Assembly (NCBI RefSeq): GCF_037081715.1
Contig: NZ_JAZDDH010000003.1
Span: forward strand, 1-64,000
Length of the DNA: 64,000 nt
Source: Halalkalicoccus sp. CG83
Lineage (GTDB): Archaea; Halobacteriota; Halobacteria; Halobacteriales; Halalkalicoccaceae
Direction: 5' to 3'
Shown here: positions 15,873-24,410 of the stretch, piece after piece
How positions within the stretch are numbered: position 1 is the first letter of the stretch
Layout: each line of letters starts with the position of its first letter
The notes under the pieces: generated by a model
Told to the model about the DNA's origin: nothing
The model's input: the letters and a program-made list of their open reading frames with translations, nothing else
The model's database searches: none
Program-made: the position numbers and the translations under genes

Positions 15873-17732
15873 ATGGCTGAGTCCGGGTACACGCCGATCG
15901 AGGCGTACGGCGTCGTCGGTAACCTAGAGACGTGTGCCCTGGTCGCGCCGGACGGTTCGATCGACTGGTTCCCGTTTCCGCACGTCGAGTCGCCGAGCAT
16001 CCTTGCCGCGATTCTCGACGACCGGGACGGGGGGCAGTTCCGAATCGGGCCGGCTGAGCAGTACGAGACGAGCCGGCAGTACGTGGGAACAACGAACGTC
16101 CTCGAGACGACGTTCCGAACGGCGAACGGTACGGCGACGGTGACCGACTTCCTCCCGCCGACCGGCGAGGTCGACCAGCCGAAGAAGGTCATCTACCGCA
16201 AGGTCACCTGCTCGGAGGGGACGGTCGATCTCGAGATCGAGTTCGAGCCGCGGTTCGACTACGGGCGGGCGGAGACGGCGATCACGTCGACAGAGAAGGG
16301 CATCCTCTCGATAGGCGACGAGGAACGGACGTTGCTCGAGAGTCCGATCGATCTGGAGATCCACGACGACCGCGTCGCCGGCGACGTGACGCTCGAAGCG
16401 GGCGACGCGGAGTGGTTCCTGCTCCGGTGTACGGGTGCCGAGGACGCGAATGCGGACCCGGAGACCGCGCTCGACGAGACGGTGCAGTTCTGGACCGACT
16501 GGGCCCACACCTGCGACGCCGAGGCCGACTGCGCCTTCGGCGGCCCGTGGCACGACGTGGTGGTCCGCTCCGGACTGGTCCTGAAATTGCTCACGCACGC
16601 CGAGACGGGGTCGGTTCTCGCCGCACCGACGACGTCACTTCCCGAGGAGATCGGTGGTGTTCGTAACTGGGACTACCGGTTCAACTGGCTCCGCGACGCG
16701 GGATTCACGGTACAGGCGCTGTTGAACCTCGGCCACGTCGAGGAGGCGGTCAACTACTTCGAGTGGTTCCTGAACCTCTGCCAGACGGACGAGCCGGAGA
16801 AGATCCAGCCGCTCTACGGGCTCCACGGCCGGACGGACCTCGAGGAGCGAGAGCTAGACCACCTTGCCGGGTACCGGAACTCCCGGCCCGTCCGCATCGG
16901 GAACGGCGCCGTCGACCAGACCCAGCTCGACATCTACGGGGAACTGCTACTCGCCATCGACGAAATGCTCCGTCACGGCCGCGAACTCGATGACGAGGAG
17001 TGGAGTACAGTTAGCAGTATCGTCGAGTACGCCGGCGACGCGTGGGAGCAGAACGGCGCCGGGATCTGGGAAGTCCGCGGCGGCGCCAGACACTTCGTCT
17101 ACTCCAAAGTGATGTGTTGGGTCGCGCTCGACCGGGGGATCGAAATTGCGAGCGATTACGGGTACGACGCGCCGCTCGAGGAGTGGCGTGATACCAGAGA
17201 GACGATCAAGACGGACGTGATCGAGAACGGCTACGACGAGGACGTCGGGGCGTTCGTTCAGGCGTACGACTCGGATGCGCTGGACGCGACAGGGCTGTTG
17301 CTCCCTATCGTGGGATTCCTCCCGTTCGACGACGAGCGTATCCAGGGGACGATCGAAGCGATCGAGAACGGACTGGTCGAGGACCAGGTGCTCGTCCACC
17401 GGTACGACGGCGATGACGGGTTGCCGGGAGAGGAAGGGGCATTCGTCCTCTGTTCGTGCTGGCTGATCGACGCACTCGCGCTCTCCGGACGGGTTGACGA
17501 GGCGTGCGAGCGGTTTGAGGCGCTGCTCGAGTACGTGAGCCCGCTCGGCCTCCTCGCCGAGGAGGTCGACACGAACACCGGCGCCCACCTGGGGAACTAT
17601 CCGCAGGGGTTCAGTCACATCGGGATCATCAACAGCGCCCTGTACGTAGGGTACGCCCAGGGACAGGACTCACCGGGGGCGTCTCCGATGGGTATTCGGC
17701 TCGGCGATCCGATCCTTCCTGAACGGGAGTGA
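15873..17732 (+). CDS. Glycoside hydrolase family 15 glucoamylase-like enzyme
   Basis: 619 residues from the ATG at 15873, which has GGTGA about six bases upstream; GTG 15864 and ATG 15867 are alternatives. The N-terminal 250 residues form the beta-sandwich (EAYGVVGNLETCALVAPDG), followed by the (alpha/alpha)6 barrel: GVRNWDYRFNWLRDAGFT is the family signature, GAGIWEVRGGARHFVYSK carries one catalytic Glu, and EEGAFVLCSCWLIDAL with HLGNYPQGFSHIGIINSAL marks the end of the barrel. No signal peptide is seen, so it acts in the cytoplasm on alpha-linked glucans, maltooligosaccharides or trehalose. Confidence 0.92.
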   Translation: MAESGYTPIEAYGVVGNLETCALVAPDGSIDWFPFPHVESPSILAAILDDRDGGQFRIGPAEQYETSRQYVGTTNVLETTFRTANGTATVTDFLPPTGEVDQPKKVIYRKVTCSEGTVDLEIEFEPRFDYGRAETAITSTEKGILSIGDEERTLLESPIDLEIHDDRVAGDVTLEAGDAEWFLLRCTGAEDANADPETALDETVQFWTDWAHTCDAEADCAFGGPWHDVVVRSGLVLKLLTHAETGSVLAAPTTSLPEEIGGVRNWDYRFNWLRDAGFTVQALLNLGHVEEAVNYFEWFLNLCQTDEPEKIQPLYGLHGRTDLEERELDHLAGYRNSRPVRIGNGAVDQTQLDIYGELLLAIDEMLRHGRELDDEEWSTVSSIVEYAGDAWEQNGAGIWEVRGGARHFVYSKVMCWVALDRGIEIASDYGYDAPLEEWRDTRETIKTDVIENGYDEDVGAFVQAYDSDALDATGLLLPIVGFLPFDDERIQGTIEAIENGLVEDQVLVHRYDGDDGLPGEEGAFVLCSCWLIDALALSGRVDEACERFEALLEYVSPLGLLAEEVDTNTGAHLGNYPQGFSHIGIINSALYVGYAQGQDSPGASPMGIRLGDPILPERE

Positions 17733-17851
17733 CCACTGACCGCTTTCGGCGAGATAGAAGTCGAGAAGGGAGACACCATCTACGGCCGTGTGGTGAGAAA
17801 ACTCAGCAGCCTACAGAGACGAATCTGGTGCTTCTACCGTCCTCTAAGGGC

Positions 17852-18237
17852 AAGTCGAAGACGGTTTCGTTCATCACAAACGAGGACGTGGACGACTAAA
17901 TGTCATTAGATAGATGAGAAACGAAGGGATTGATCGGTCGCTACAGCCGGCGATGGGGTATCGAAAACAGCTCCAAGACGATCAGAGACTTCCTGGCCTG
18001 GACCACCTCGAAGGGATTCGGTGTCCGAATCTTCTACTTCGGTTTTGCCGTGTTACTGTACAATATGTGGCCCCTGGTTGATCTACTGTGCAGGCCAGTC
18101 TTGATATAGAGCACCGCTACAAGCCACGTGTGACCGCTAAGCAGTTCTTGAACTTAGTACGGAAGCGGCCCGCCGGAATCGGATGGAAATGCGCTGAGGC
18201 GATGTTCGCCCTTTTCTTAGTTGCAACTCCTTTCTGA
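17852..18237 (+). pseudogene. Fragment of an ISH3-like transposase
   Basis: The central part reads GRYSRRWGIENSSKTIRDFL, then LAWTTSKGFGVRIFYFGFAV and LLYNMWPLVDLL, which is the conserved C-terminal region of haloarchaeal ISH3-type transposases (YxRRWGIE...FYFGFAVLLYNMW). The same frame contains TAA near 17899 and TGA near 17915; a frameshift near 18100 leads into HRYKPRVTAKQFLNLVR and ends at 18237. The first two thirds of the gene are missing. It is an inactive insertion-sequence scar. Confidence 0.78.
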
Positions 18238-18327
18238 TTTCCCGTTTTGTACGTCATTCTGGGTAAGTCCAGCTTATATCGTCTCTGATGAGAGATCTTC
18301 CTGTTTTCAGGCGACTCTGTAGCAATT

Positions 18328-18421
18328 ATGCACGGTGTTTCTCAGACAGGTCAGTGCCCAGAGTAACCATATTCGGAACTACAGGTTCCGTCTCTAGTTA
18401 CGAACGACAGAAACCGTGCAT
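18328..18421. repeat. 94-bp nested inverted repeat
   Basis: Outer arms ATGCACGGTGTTTCT (18328-18342) and AGAAACCGTGCAT (18409-18421) pair with a two-base bulge. An inner perfect hairpin CGGAAC-TACAG-GTTCCG lies at about 18373-18389. This may be a miniature transposable element or one end of the insertion sequence whose scar lies just upstream. Confidence 0.4.
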
Positions 18422-18714
18422 GAGCTCTATCCACTGATTCCGTCTGTGTATACACATCGAATGCTATGCCACTACTGATGGATTCGGTCTGTAGTGGTTG
18501 ATGCCAACTTCATTTCCCAACTAGAATGGATGAAGCACCTGTTAGGTAGTTCGTACATATTGACCACTAACGATTCTGCTAGCTTCGATAGGTGTTCTTC
18601 GCGGCGTGCTGAATACAGGGCGCGTTTCGGTCACGACACTCACCCTAGGACGCTAACGAAGATACATCGTGCCCTCTGAGTGATATCGTCGCCACTGCAC
18701 CGAGTAGCCGTTGA

Positions 18715-19380
18715 TCAATCCGGATTTTCACCGTCATCCATCAGGGAAGAAATGATGAGTCGTTTGGTCCCACGCCGAAGGAGACCACTGGCTGCAGGTT
18801 GAGAGATATCCAGGTTAGCGGCGACTTCGCTGAGAGTTGCGTTCCGTGGGTCTTCGAAATACCCTGTGTCAAGTGCGACGAGGAGTGCCTCTCGTTGGCT
18901 ATCGGTCAATCCTGCATCCGTATCCCCTAAGCTAGCGTATTCGTTTACGCGCAGTAACTCGATATCAATGTCGTTCTGTTCTGCATAGTCCCATAGAGGG
19001 GCTAGATTCGTCCGATCGGGCATCCAGACTGTTAGAATCCAACCGTTTCTGTCGTTCTTCATATCGAGTATGACACCATTCGCGGTCGAAATTATTGGTG
19101 AGATGATCTTCGCTTCGTCTGTATACTCGAAGCTATAGATCGCCTTCTCGTCTCTGGTTTCAATAACTCGTTCAAACTCGCCAATGGTGTGATCGTTCCG
19201 CAATCCGTCTTCGAACTGGCGGAAATCAGATGACTGTACGCGATAGAAGAATTTCCCCGATGTAGGGTCAGTTCCTGCCTCTAACACCGACTTGACTTTC
19301 GAACTCTGGTCGTGAGTGACTGTCTTGGTGAGTACTATGTCAGGGTGCTCGATTCGGACAACTGCTTTAATATCGGTCAC
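18715..19380 (-). CDS. HTH-10 (bacterio-opsin activator type) transcriptional regulator
   Basis: 221 residues, standard length for the group. The N-terminal 150 residues form the sensory beta-rich domain (RNGWILTVWMPDRTNLAPLW is typical). The C-terminus carries the HTH-10 domain: LTDSQREALLVALDTGYFED, then NATLSEVAANLDISQPAASG and LLRRGTKRLI. Members are DNA-binding regulators found widely in haloarchaea; ligands are usually unknown. It is monocistronic, with transposase debris downstream and a 440-base gap upstream. Confidence 0.9.
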   Translation of the reverse strand: MTDIKAVVRIEHPDIVLTKTVTHDQSSKVKSVLEAGTDPTSGKFFYRVQSSDFRQFEDGLRNDHTIGEFERVIETRDEKAIYSFEYTDEAKIISPIISTANGVILDMKNDRNGWILTVWMPDRTNLAPLWDYAEQNDIDIELLRVNEYASLGDTDAGLTDSQREALLVALDTGYFEDPRNATLSEVAANLDISQPAASGLLRRGTKRLIISSLMDDGENPD

Positions 19381-19820
19381 TCTTCTATAGGGTAGGTGCC
19401 TTTAATATTTGAATATGTATATCTGGTGAAGCCCTTAGCAACTATCAGAACCTGTTTACTGCATACTCAGAACGAGGATGAACGCGCATCGAAAATCTCT
19501 CGTGGAGTTCTCTGGGCGATAATCATCCCTTTTGCTTGCCCTCGTCGTCCTCACCGCATCCACCGAGCAACCTGCAAAAGTGGTCAGGAATACATGAGAT
19601 CTCCTAGATCGAATATAAATGGATTATTCGATTAAGGGAGAGACCAATGCGAGTACGGTCGGTGTGCATCATGTATGGCACAGAGATACCATGCCGATGA
19701 CCAAGGCAGCGACACTGAACCAGAATTCTACCTCCCCGTCGGAATTACCCCACCGTTCGATACCAGTCGCTTCGAGTGTCTCTGGGCGTCGCTATTCAAC
19801 CATTACGTTGGATCACCATA
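19381..19820. other. Intergenic stretch upstream of the HTH-10 and EamA genes
   Basis: No coding sequence is convincing here. AT-rich sequence around 19388-19425 could contain the promoter of the HTH-10 gene. A frame on the plus strand beginning near 19619 runs through the following gene in another phase and is discounted. Confidence 0.45.
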
Positions 19821-20246
19821 ATGGGTTTCCCCGAGATAGATTCGGCTGTGTTCTTCGGTTTGATTACAATGGTAACGTGGGGAATCTGGGTGGTCTTGGG
19901 CAACGCTGCGTCGGAGTCTATCGACCCGAGGACGGCCGCCGCGATCTCCTATCTCGTTGCGGGACCCCTTGCACTCGGATACATCCTCGTTACAGACGCA
20001 TCGCTTGTCATTACTGCGAGAGGGGGACTGCTCGCCGGCGTGGCCGGATTGTTCACCGGAATAGGCCTGATTTCGATGTACGTCGGCCTTTCCAGTGGGT
20101 CAACAACAGTCGTCTCTACTCTCGGTGCGATGTACTTCGTCGTCGCGGCTCTCATCGGTATGGTCATCCTCGGAGACGAAGTTACGATAACGAGATTTGC
20201 TGGGATAGCGTTCGCAATTATTGGGGTCATCTTGGTTTCCCAATAG
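19821..20246 (+). CDS. Single-domain EamA (DMT superfamily) membrane protein
   Basis: 141 residues from the ATG at 19821. Five hydrophobic segments are visible, and the sequence follows one EamA repeat: VFFGLITMVTWGIWVVLGNA, then AISYLVAGPLALGYIL, GVAGLFTGIGLISMYVGL, VVSTLGAMYFVVAALIGM, ending RFAGIAFAIIGVILVSQ. Most EamA transporters carry two repeats (about 300 residues), so this half-size form must act as a dimer, as small multidrug resistance proteins do. The substrate is unknown. An upstream ATG at 19776 adds 15 residues unlike the family start. Confidence 0.85.
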   Translation: MGFPEIDSAVFFGLITMVTWGIWVVLGNAASESIDPRTAAAISYLVAGPLALGYILVTDASLVITARGGLLAGVAGLFTGIGLISMYVGLSSGSTTVVSTLGAMYFVVAALIGMVILGDEVTITRFAGIAFAIIGVILVSQ

Positions 20247-20509
20247 ATTACCCTTGCGTAATTGTTGGACATGGGATAGTACTCTAAAAAAGGTGAGCCA
20301 AGACGCGTCTTCCGCCTTCTTAGTAGATAGTAGAGGAAGCAGAATCCTTCTCGTTGCTGGTTCATCTGTATTTACCAGTCCACGGTGTCTCCGTCTGCAC
20401 TTGTCGCCGTGCTGGATTTTCGCTCTGTATTCAGCATAGCATTTCGATCGATTTTCAGATATCTTAACGAAGCTACCGGACTCTAATCAGCATTTCCTGT
20501 TTCACTGTG

Positions 20510-20551
20510 CCTTGTGCAATATCCTTTTTGGAGGCTATCTGTTGCACAAGG
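20510..20551. repeat. Inverted repeat with 11-bp arms, copy 2
   Basis: CCTTGTGCAAT (20510-20520) pairs with GTTGCACAAGG (20541-20551), one mismatch, around a 20-base centre unrelated to that of copy 1 at 8346-8388. It lies 18 bases after the end of the SprT-like gene. Confidence 0.6.
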
Positions 20552-20568
20552 CTCACTAGAAATCGTCA

Positions 20569-21153
20569 CTAGGGAGTCTCAATCGAAATATCGCCACCAC
20601 ATCGGCCACATGAATACTGCTCCGGCTGCTTCACGACTTTCGAACGCTGATAGCGGGGATTACGACTCTCACACTCCCTACACACGACCCAGTATTTGGG
20701 CTCAGTGTACTGCTCACAGTGGCGATCCGTCTCTAGTGGTTCAACCCACTGACGAAAGGTTGGCCCATGATCAGCCTCGCCATGCTCGTGATACTGCCAG
20801 GCGTGGATTAACTCGTGGCGAACGATTCGGACAAACTGCTCCCAGCCGTACGCCTCGTAGGCATCCCACGAGAGGCGAATCGTAATCTCAGTACTCTGGC
20901 GGTCGTAAATCGCCACTCCTGCTGAGCGCTGCATCCGCGTCGAGGTCTCCCACGCGATCGAGTCAACAGGCAATGCCGGAAAGTGCTCAGCCGCCACACT
21001 GGCTGCGTGCGCCTCGGCACGCTCACAGAGTGCCTGCTTCGTCTGGGGGGAATCATCGTCGTCATCTCCGCTAGTCTCATCGCTGTCAGTCGTTGCTGAT
21101 TCGTCTGCAGTCACCGTGGTCCATACGTCGTCAGTCAATGCTGTCTGTGCCAT
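20569..21153 (-). CDS. SprT-like zinc metalloprotease domain protein
   Basis: 194 residues. After an acidic disordered lead (residues about 15-38), the SprT-like domain carries the metalloprotease motif RHELIHAWQYHEHGEADHG, with HExxH and a downstream His as third zinc ligand. The C-terminus is a zinc ribbon (VVCRECESRNPR, then YSCGRCGGDISIE). SprT/Spartan-like proteins can cleave DNA-crosslinked proteins; the haloarchaeal forms are not well defined. It is followed at its 3' end by the second inverted repeat. Confidence 0.85.
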   Translation of the reverse strand: MAQTALTDDVWTTVTADESATTDSDETSGDDDDDSPQTKQALCERAEAHAASVAAEHFPALPVDSIAWETSTRMQRSAGVAIYDRQSTEITIRLSWDAYEAYGWEQFVRIVRHELIHAWQYHEHGEADHGPTFRQWVEPLETDRHCEQYTEPKYWVVCRECESRNPRYQRSKVVKQPEQYSCGRCGGDISIETP

Positions 21154-21208
21154 TGTTCGAACTGTATCAAGAGTATTGCTCTCCGATCGAGGCGAGAGCT
21201 GGACCGCT

Positions 21209-21331
21209 TCAGTTGTCTACGTCGGCGTCAGGGTTCAGATTCGGCGTTCGGAACCGCTCCTGGTAGCAGGGCCAGTATGGGAGATCCTCAAACGTCGGCG
21301 GGCAGTTGCAGTCCACTGGGCGACTCTCCGC
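21209..21331 (-). pseudogene. In-frame continuation of the SWIM protein beyond a TAA stop
   Basis: Directly after the TAA at 21332-21334, the same frame continues AESRPVDCNCPPTFEDLPYW, then PCYQERFRTPNLN, to TGA at 21209. The pattern DCxC...LPxWPCYxxGF is the usual ending of haloarchaeal SWIM proteins. The stop therefore seems to cut off a tail that was once part of the protein. Confidence 0.6.
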
Positions 21332-21733
21332 TTACTGCTCGCACGCTGCTGAGCGCTCAATTATCGTCCCACCGTCGGGAGCGACGTCTGGCTCCTGGTC
21401 GCCCTCATACTCGGTTGCGGCCTCAAGGACAGTCTCGCGAATCACGATAGCAACGCGGTGCTTGCACGCACCCTTGTGATACGTATCCGACGGACATTCA
21501 AACGCAACGGGGATCCCGCTCTCAACGTTCACGCCATAACTGTGCTCGTCGGCGTTCTCGTGACTCTCGTTGCGAACTATGACGAGTCCGGGTGCTTCAA
21601 GTTCGAAGTCGACGGCTTCGTACTGAGCGCGTTGAGCGGTCGATGCATCGAACTCAAGTACGTCGATTGCGTTCGTGTACAAGGTCTGTGTAGCCTGAAA
21701 CAGACCGGCTCGCGTGTTCCAGCACGCGGGCAT
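21332..21733 (-). CDS. SWIM zinc-finger protein (probably truncated)
   Basis: 133 residues. The core reads LEAPGLVIVRNESHENADEH, then PVAFECPSDTYHKGACKHRV, in which C-P-x6-C-x-H is the SWIM finger (CxCx(n)CxH; the first Cys pair is reduced to a single Cys). SWIM domains bind DNA or protein and are abundant in haloarchaea, often near mobile elements. A TAA interrupts the frame, and the conserved tail lies in frame beyond it, so the product is probably shortened by about 40 residues. Confidence 0.7.
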   Translation of the reverse strand: MPACWNTRAGLFQATQTLYTNAIDVLEFDASTAQRAQYEAVDFELEAPGLVIVRNESHENADEHSYGVNVESGIPVAFECPSDTYHKGACKHRVAIVIRETVLEAATEYEGDQEPDVAPDGGTIIERSAACEQ

Positions 21734-21858
21734 TCCTACGAATGGAACGCCCTAAGGAGTGGGTCTGTCTCTACCATTTCCGACGTGTTACATGGTATTA
21801 AGTGTTTCCATGATCCATGTGGGAAACCGTTATACCTCTACCACCTCTACAAACAGCT

Positions 21859-22254
21859 ATGTCAAACAACAATCGCGACGGCGGCGGGAGGTTTGCGACA
21901 TCAGTCGACGACACGGATATTCTCAAGGCGATCGATCAGGCACCCGGCCCGGTCGCGACGGCAGCTGAACTCGCCGAGATCTTGCCGATCGGACGGCGAG
22001 CGATTCGTGAACGGTTACTCGACCTTGAGGAACGCGACAAGGTCGCTCGGAAGACTGTTGGCGCACGATCGGTCGTCTGGTGGCTCTCAAGAGACGATAC
22101 CAGCGATGATACGACTGATTTCCGTTCCGGTTTCGGAGCACTCGCTGGCAGTGACTTCGCTGAACAGGTTGAGGCGGTAGGCGACGATCTGAATCGGGAT
22201 TTTCGCGAAAGCGAGCGCGAGCTGTTCGCTGATACCGATGACGCCGACGCATGA
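21859..22254 (+). CDS. VapB-like antitoxin with winged-helix domain
   Basis: 131 residues from the ATG at 21859; an ATG at 21817 adds 14 residues without structure. Residues about 15-75 form a winged helix (TAAELAEILPIGRRAIRERL, LLDLEERDKVARKTVGA, VVWWL). The acidic C-terminal 50 residues are the likely toxin-binding tail. The stop overlaps the toxin start by four bases (ATGA), as is usual in toxin-antitoxin operons. The antitoxin would repress its own promoter. Confidence 0.75.
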   Translation: MSNNNRDGGGRFATSVDDTDILKAIDQAPGPVATAAELAEILPIGRRAIRERLLDLEERDKVARKTVGARSVVWWLSRDDTSDDTTDFRSGFGALAGSDFAEQVEAVGDDLNRDFRESERELFADTDDADA

Positions 22255-22646
22255 AGGTTCTTGAAACTAGTTTTCTCGTCGATTACCTCAACGAGCAGTC
22301 GTACACGCTCGACTATCTGAACGCGAACGCTGAGGCTGAGTACGCTGTCCCCACGATCGCCCTCTACGAACTGTATGCTGGCGCGATTCGCTCGGATGCA
22401 ACGAGTGAAACGATTACGACGGTCGCTGAGGCGCTTCAGTGGGCTAGTGTAGTAGCATTCAATGACAGTGCTACTCGCGAAGCGGCGAGGATTCGAGCGA
22501 CGTTACTTGATCAAGGGCAGCCGATTCCTGTGCCCGATATGTTGAATGCAAGTATCGCTCGTGCCGTCAGTGGTGAACTAATCGCTACTGACGAGCACTT
22601 TGCGCAAATTCCTGATTTTGATTTTTATAATCCACGTAGTATATAA
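22251..22646 (+). CDS. PIN-domain ribonuclease toxin, VapC-like
   Basis: 131 residues, usual VapC length. The acidic sites are visible in order: MKVLETSFLVDYL at the N-terminus, ALYELYAGAIR, VPDMLNASIARAV, and LIATDEHFAQI. PIN toxins cut RNA with magnesium bound by these acids. The first site is normally LDTxxLID; here the Asp is Glu, the conservative change described in the findings. Translation is probably coupled to the antitoxin by the ATGA overlap. The following 290 bases are AT-rich and empty. Confidence 0.82.
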   Translation: MKVLETSFLVDYLNEQSYTLDYLNANAEAEYAVPTIALYELYAGAIRSDATSETITTVAEALQWASVVAFNDSATREAARIRATLLDQGQPIPVPDMLNASIARAVSGELIATDEHFAQIPDFDFYNPRSI

Positions 22647-22932
22647 TGTTTAACTGACTATATTCGGTATAATATGCCTATAAAGCTTCATTCATTCAGA
22701 GTATTGTCGGAAAGTTCGAATAAACCGAAAAGATCCCCCCTCTTAATATCTTATAGAAGTGGTCATTCTACCACTTTTTATGTTTTAGTATATCATTATA
22801 CAGTTTACATATAGGATATCGGCCACAGAGAGCTTTCAAGCGGTGCATTCGGATCATTTGCTTAATTCGTATTCCATTGATCAACGGAATAAGATTTTCA
22901 ACCATGTCAAAAAGCGAGGCGCCGAACGGCTC

Positions 22933-23217
22933 CTATCCGAGACAACCAATGACTGAATCGCGGACCTCCAGAGGACGCTCCACGAAGGTGTCGAGCGCGC
23001 GATTATCGGTAGATTTGATGCCACAGATCGGTTCCCCGGTGGTATCGAGGCCGTAGGGTCCGTGTCCGTGACCGGCGATACTGACGCCCGTGATGGTGTC
23101 CTTCGACACGGCGTCGTGCTCGGTGACCGCGCCAATCGTCTCACAGACGGCGTCCCATAGTTGATCGGGGCTCTGCTCGTCATGACCATGAGCCGCCTTG
23201 ACCGTCCTACCACGTCG
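22933..23217 (-). pseudogene. Fragment of an FGGY-family sugar kinase
   Basis: One minus-strand frame reads DEQSPDQLWDAVCETIGAV, TITGVSIAGHGHGPYGLD and TTGEPICGIKSTDNRALD, then stops at TAG 22933. This is the N-terminal substrate-binding region of FGGY kinases, closest in form to L-xylulokinase-like enzymes (GVTGHGxGLYLLD...ILSxDxRA). The phosphate-binding start (GxDxGT) and the C-terminal two thirds are missing. It lies just downstream of a polyol dehydrogenase, so a former dehydrogenase-kinase pair is likely. Confidence 0.68.
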
Positions 23218-23295
23218 TTGCTATACGAGGAATTCGACTCGACTTCATCTACACGTCGTGCAATCAGGGATCATGATCGGCGTTGATCTATTGTA

Positions 23296-24327
23296 TCACT
23301 CTTCGATAGAGATCATCCCTTTAATGACAGTGGACTCGGTCGCTTGTTGAAAGGCGTCGTCGATCGAACCGAGAGACGATCGGAAGTCGACAATCCCTTC
23401 GACGTCGACGGTACCGTCGGTCAAGAGATCGATCGCAGCGTCGTAGGTGTTCTTGTAGCGGAACGAACCGTGCACGTCGATCTCGTTGTCGATGAGCTTT
23501 AGCACGTCAATAGGGACGGTCGCCTCGCTGGCGAGTCCGACGAGAACTACCGTTCCACCACGACGAACCACGTTTAGGGTCGACCGGATGGACGGTTCGG
23601 CTCCGGAGGCCTCGATCACTACGTCGGCTCCCACGCCGTCCGTAAATTCGTCGATGGCTGCTTCGAGATCGGTTTCAGAAACGTTCACCGCCAGATCGAC
23701 GCCGCGTTCACGAGCGAACTCGAGTTTCTCCGGAACGACGTCGGTTACGATCACATCGGTCGCCCCCGCCGCACGAGCGGCCTCGATGATCATCAGCCCG
23801 ATCGGACCCGCGCCGGTGACGAGGACGGTATCGCCGATGCCGACGTCGCCACGTCGGCAGGCATGGATCCCTACGGACAGCGGTTCACACAGTGCCCCCT
23901 CTGTCATCGAGACCGAGTCAGGAAGTTCGTACGCATAATCGGCCGGCCAGGTGACATACTCGGCGAAGGCGCCGTCATGTGGTGGCGTCGCCATGAACAC
24001 CACGTCTTCACAGAGGTGGTAGTCACCGCGCTTGCAGTGTGTACAGCGCCGACACGGGACGCCCGGTTCCAGTGCGACTCGGTCGCCAGGCTCGATTCCG
24101 ACGACGTTCTCGCCGACCTCGGCAACTTCGCCGGCGCTTTCGTGACCGAGAACGAGGGGGTCCTCGACGACGTAGTCGCCGATACGACCGTGTTCGTAGT
24201 AGTGAACGTCCGAACCACAGATGCCGACGTCGCGAATCGCTACGAGTACGTCGTCCGATCCAGGCGTGGGACGGTTGCGATCATGCAGCTCGAACTCGGT
24301 CGGTTCGACTAACACGGCGGTTCGCAT
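23296..24327 (-). CDS. Zinc-dependent medium-chain dehydrogenase, sorbitol/xylitol dehydrogenase type
   Basis: 343 residues from the ATG at 24327 (an ATG at 24333 adds two). Catalytic zinc residues are in VGICGSDVHYYEHGRIG and VLGHESAGEV; the structural zinc is held by PCRRCTHCKRGDYHLC. The NAD fold is VLVTGAGPIGLMIIEAARA, with Asp (VTDVVPEKLEFA) after the second strand indicating NAD. The pattern CGSDVHYY with HGRIGDYVV is typical of polyol dehydrogenases that convert sorbitol or xylitol to the ketose. The minus-strand order places it downstream of the DgoD-type gene, 84 bases away. Confidence 0.85.
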   Translation of the reverse strand: MRTAVLVEPTEFELHDRNRPTPGSDDVLVAIRDVGICGSDVHYYEHGRIGDYVVEDPLVLGHESAGEVAEVGENVVGIEPGDRVALEPGVPCRRCTHCKRGDYHLCEDVVFMATPPHDGAFAEYVTWPADYAYELPDSVSMTEGALCEPLSVGIHACRRGDVGIGDTVLVTGAGPIGLMIIEAARAAGATDVIVTDVVPEKLEFARERGVDLAVNVSETDLEAAIDEFTDGVGADVVIEASGAEPSIRSTLNVVRRGGTVVLVGLASEATVPIDVLKLIDNEIDVHGSFRYKNTYDAAIDLLTDGTVDVEGIVDFRSSLGSIDDAFQQATESTVIKGMISIEE

Positions 24328-24410
24328 ACCCACGAATACGGCGATCAGCTATTAAAACGTGGGGGATGGCTGACCGCGAAGCACCATCTCGACCATTTTG
24401 GAGCGGTAGG

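Noticed and set aside
19619-20287. Plus-strand frame of about 220 codons around the EamA gene
   Set aside because: It is out of phase with the EamA gene, which has five clear membrane helices; this frame is rich in Arg, His and Cys without motifs.
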